A DNA stretch of 15,694 bases from Brachionus koreanus (lineage: Eukaryota > Rotifera > Eurotatoria > Ploima > Brachionidae). The notes under the pieces were generated by a model. That model worked only from the letters and a program-made list of their open reading frames with translations, ran no database searches and had not been told where the DNA came from. Shown piece after piece: positions 15,018-15,694 of this stretch (position 1 is its first letter; each line of letters begins with the position of its first letter). A program made the position numbers and the translations under genes. The DNA is taken from positions 554,347-570,040 of the forward strand of contig PJRA01000018.1 in the NCBI GenBank assembly GCA_016987375.1, given 5' to 3'.

Positions 15018-15350
15018 TTACAAAGAAAAAAAAAAGATGATGAAAGCATTTGAGAGAATTTTACTAAATGTATTAATAAAACATTGAATTTTTTTCTCCC
15101 TATTTACTTCTTGTGGAGCAAATAAAGTGAGGGTCATTTCTTTTGATTTCCACTCAAGTCGATTTTTGGCCTTTACCCTGGCTTCTCTTCCTGTCACTCC
15201 CATTTCGGTGAGCTCTTTCATGATTGTTGTCCTCCATGTTACTGCTGATCTTCCTACTTTAAGTCGCCGTTGTGGTCTCCATTGAAGGGCCTTTTTTGAT
15301 ATTATTTTTTCTTTCATTCTCAGTACATGTCCAAGCCATCACTGTTTCCA
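15018..15350 (-). pseudogene. LINE reverse-transcriptase ORF, C-terminal remnant
   Basis: The minus strand encodes WLGHVLRM (15338-15315), then ALQWRPQRRLKVGRSAVTW, RTTIMKELTEMG and ARVKAKNRLEWKSK, up to TAA at 15020-15018. This follows the conserved C-terminal tail of many animal LINE ORF2 proteins: a WLGH-V-RM motif, a W-x-P-x-G/R-R-R-x-G-R-P/S-x-x-T-W block, then K-x-M-G and R-x-x-W-R/K. The function of the tail is not well known; it lies past the reverse transcriptase. An in-frame TGA (15341-15339) interrupts the frame just before WLGH, and no reverse transcriptase motifs remain upstream, so this is a dead fragment. The final 25 or so residues, after FAPQ, look like read-through into flanking A/T-rich DNA. 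Confidence 0.75.
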
Positions 15351-15694
15351 ATTTCATATTCCAAATTTTGTCCAATCTTGTTTCTTTTTACTTTCAGTTA
15401 ATTAAATGGTTATTTTATCAATTTGTTGATATGAAATTTATTGTGTTCATTAAAGGAACATGTTTATTCAAGTACAACTTTAAAACAAGAATTTTAGCAT
15501 GACTAAAAATAAAGAAAATTTATTTGAGATTTAAAATTAGAAAAAAAAATGGCACTATTTCTAAAAACTCTTATGAAGCAAATAGCTCTAAATTGTCTGG
15601 GCTAATTGATCAAGTCAAGTCGACTAGAATTTTTAATTTCACCTTCTAATAAATAGACCAAATTAGAAAATAAAAACTTAAAAAAAAAAAATTT
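15351..15694. other. AT-rich right edge
   Basis: No LINE motif could be followed upstream of the C-terminal remnant in any minus frame. The plus-strand frame here (about 15272-15502) has the composition of A/T-rich non-coding DNA. Nothing else is supported. Confidence 0.5.

Overview
This is an animal nuclear genome window: very AT-rich, with spliced genes, short introns and scattered transposon remains. The tiny introns, the strong A+T bias and a metazoan-only gene family (ASAP) point to a small-genome invertebrate. A monogonont rotifer or another lophotrochozoan is my guess, but nothing in the sequence proves the phylum.

Layout. Bases 3-173 (+) are the last 56 codons of a WD40-repeat protein that enters from the left. 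Bases 446-1081 (+) are an open but truncated endonuclease domain of a non-LTR retrotransposon. Bases 1347-8863 (-) are a complete 16-exon gene that I reconstructed by hand. It encodes a 930-residue ASAP-type Arf GTPase-activating protein (BAR, PH, ArfGAP zinc finger, ankyrin repeats, proline-rich stretch, acidic tail). All 15 intron phases agree and every intron is GT-AG. Thirteen introns are 47-70 bp. The other two are 1548 and 2414 bp, and each carries one copy of a repeat family on the opposite strand. From 8900 to the right end the window is mostly AT-rich intergenic DNA. It holds a third copy of the repeat (11013-11754), an unrecognised 144-codon ORF (13130-13564 +), a probable Tc1/mariner-type terminus (14111-14333) and the degraded C-terminus of a LINE reverse transcriptase protein (15018-15350 -).

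The most interesting object is the three-copy repeat. All copies lie on the plus strand, end at the same 3' base and differ at their 5' ends. They share a nearly identical GC-rich core of about 460 bp with no convincing ORF. The core contains a perfect hairpin closed by a UACG tetraloop. A TATAAATAG box precedes it. In the two longer copies, diverged tandem units carry repeated TTACGTAA palindromes further upstream. This looks like a young non-autonomous retroelement with its own promoter. I could not assign it to a known family without a database search.

The genes here do not form a pathway. The WD40 gene and the ASAP gene converge, with a LINE fragment between their 3' ends. The repeats lie inside and upstream of ASAP and could supply antisense promoters.
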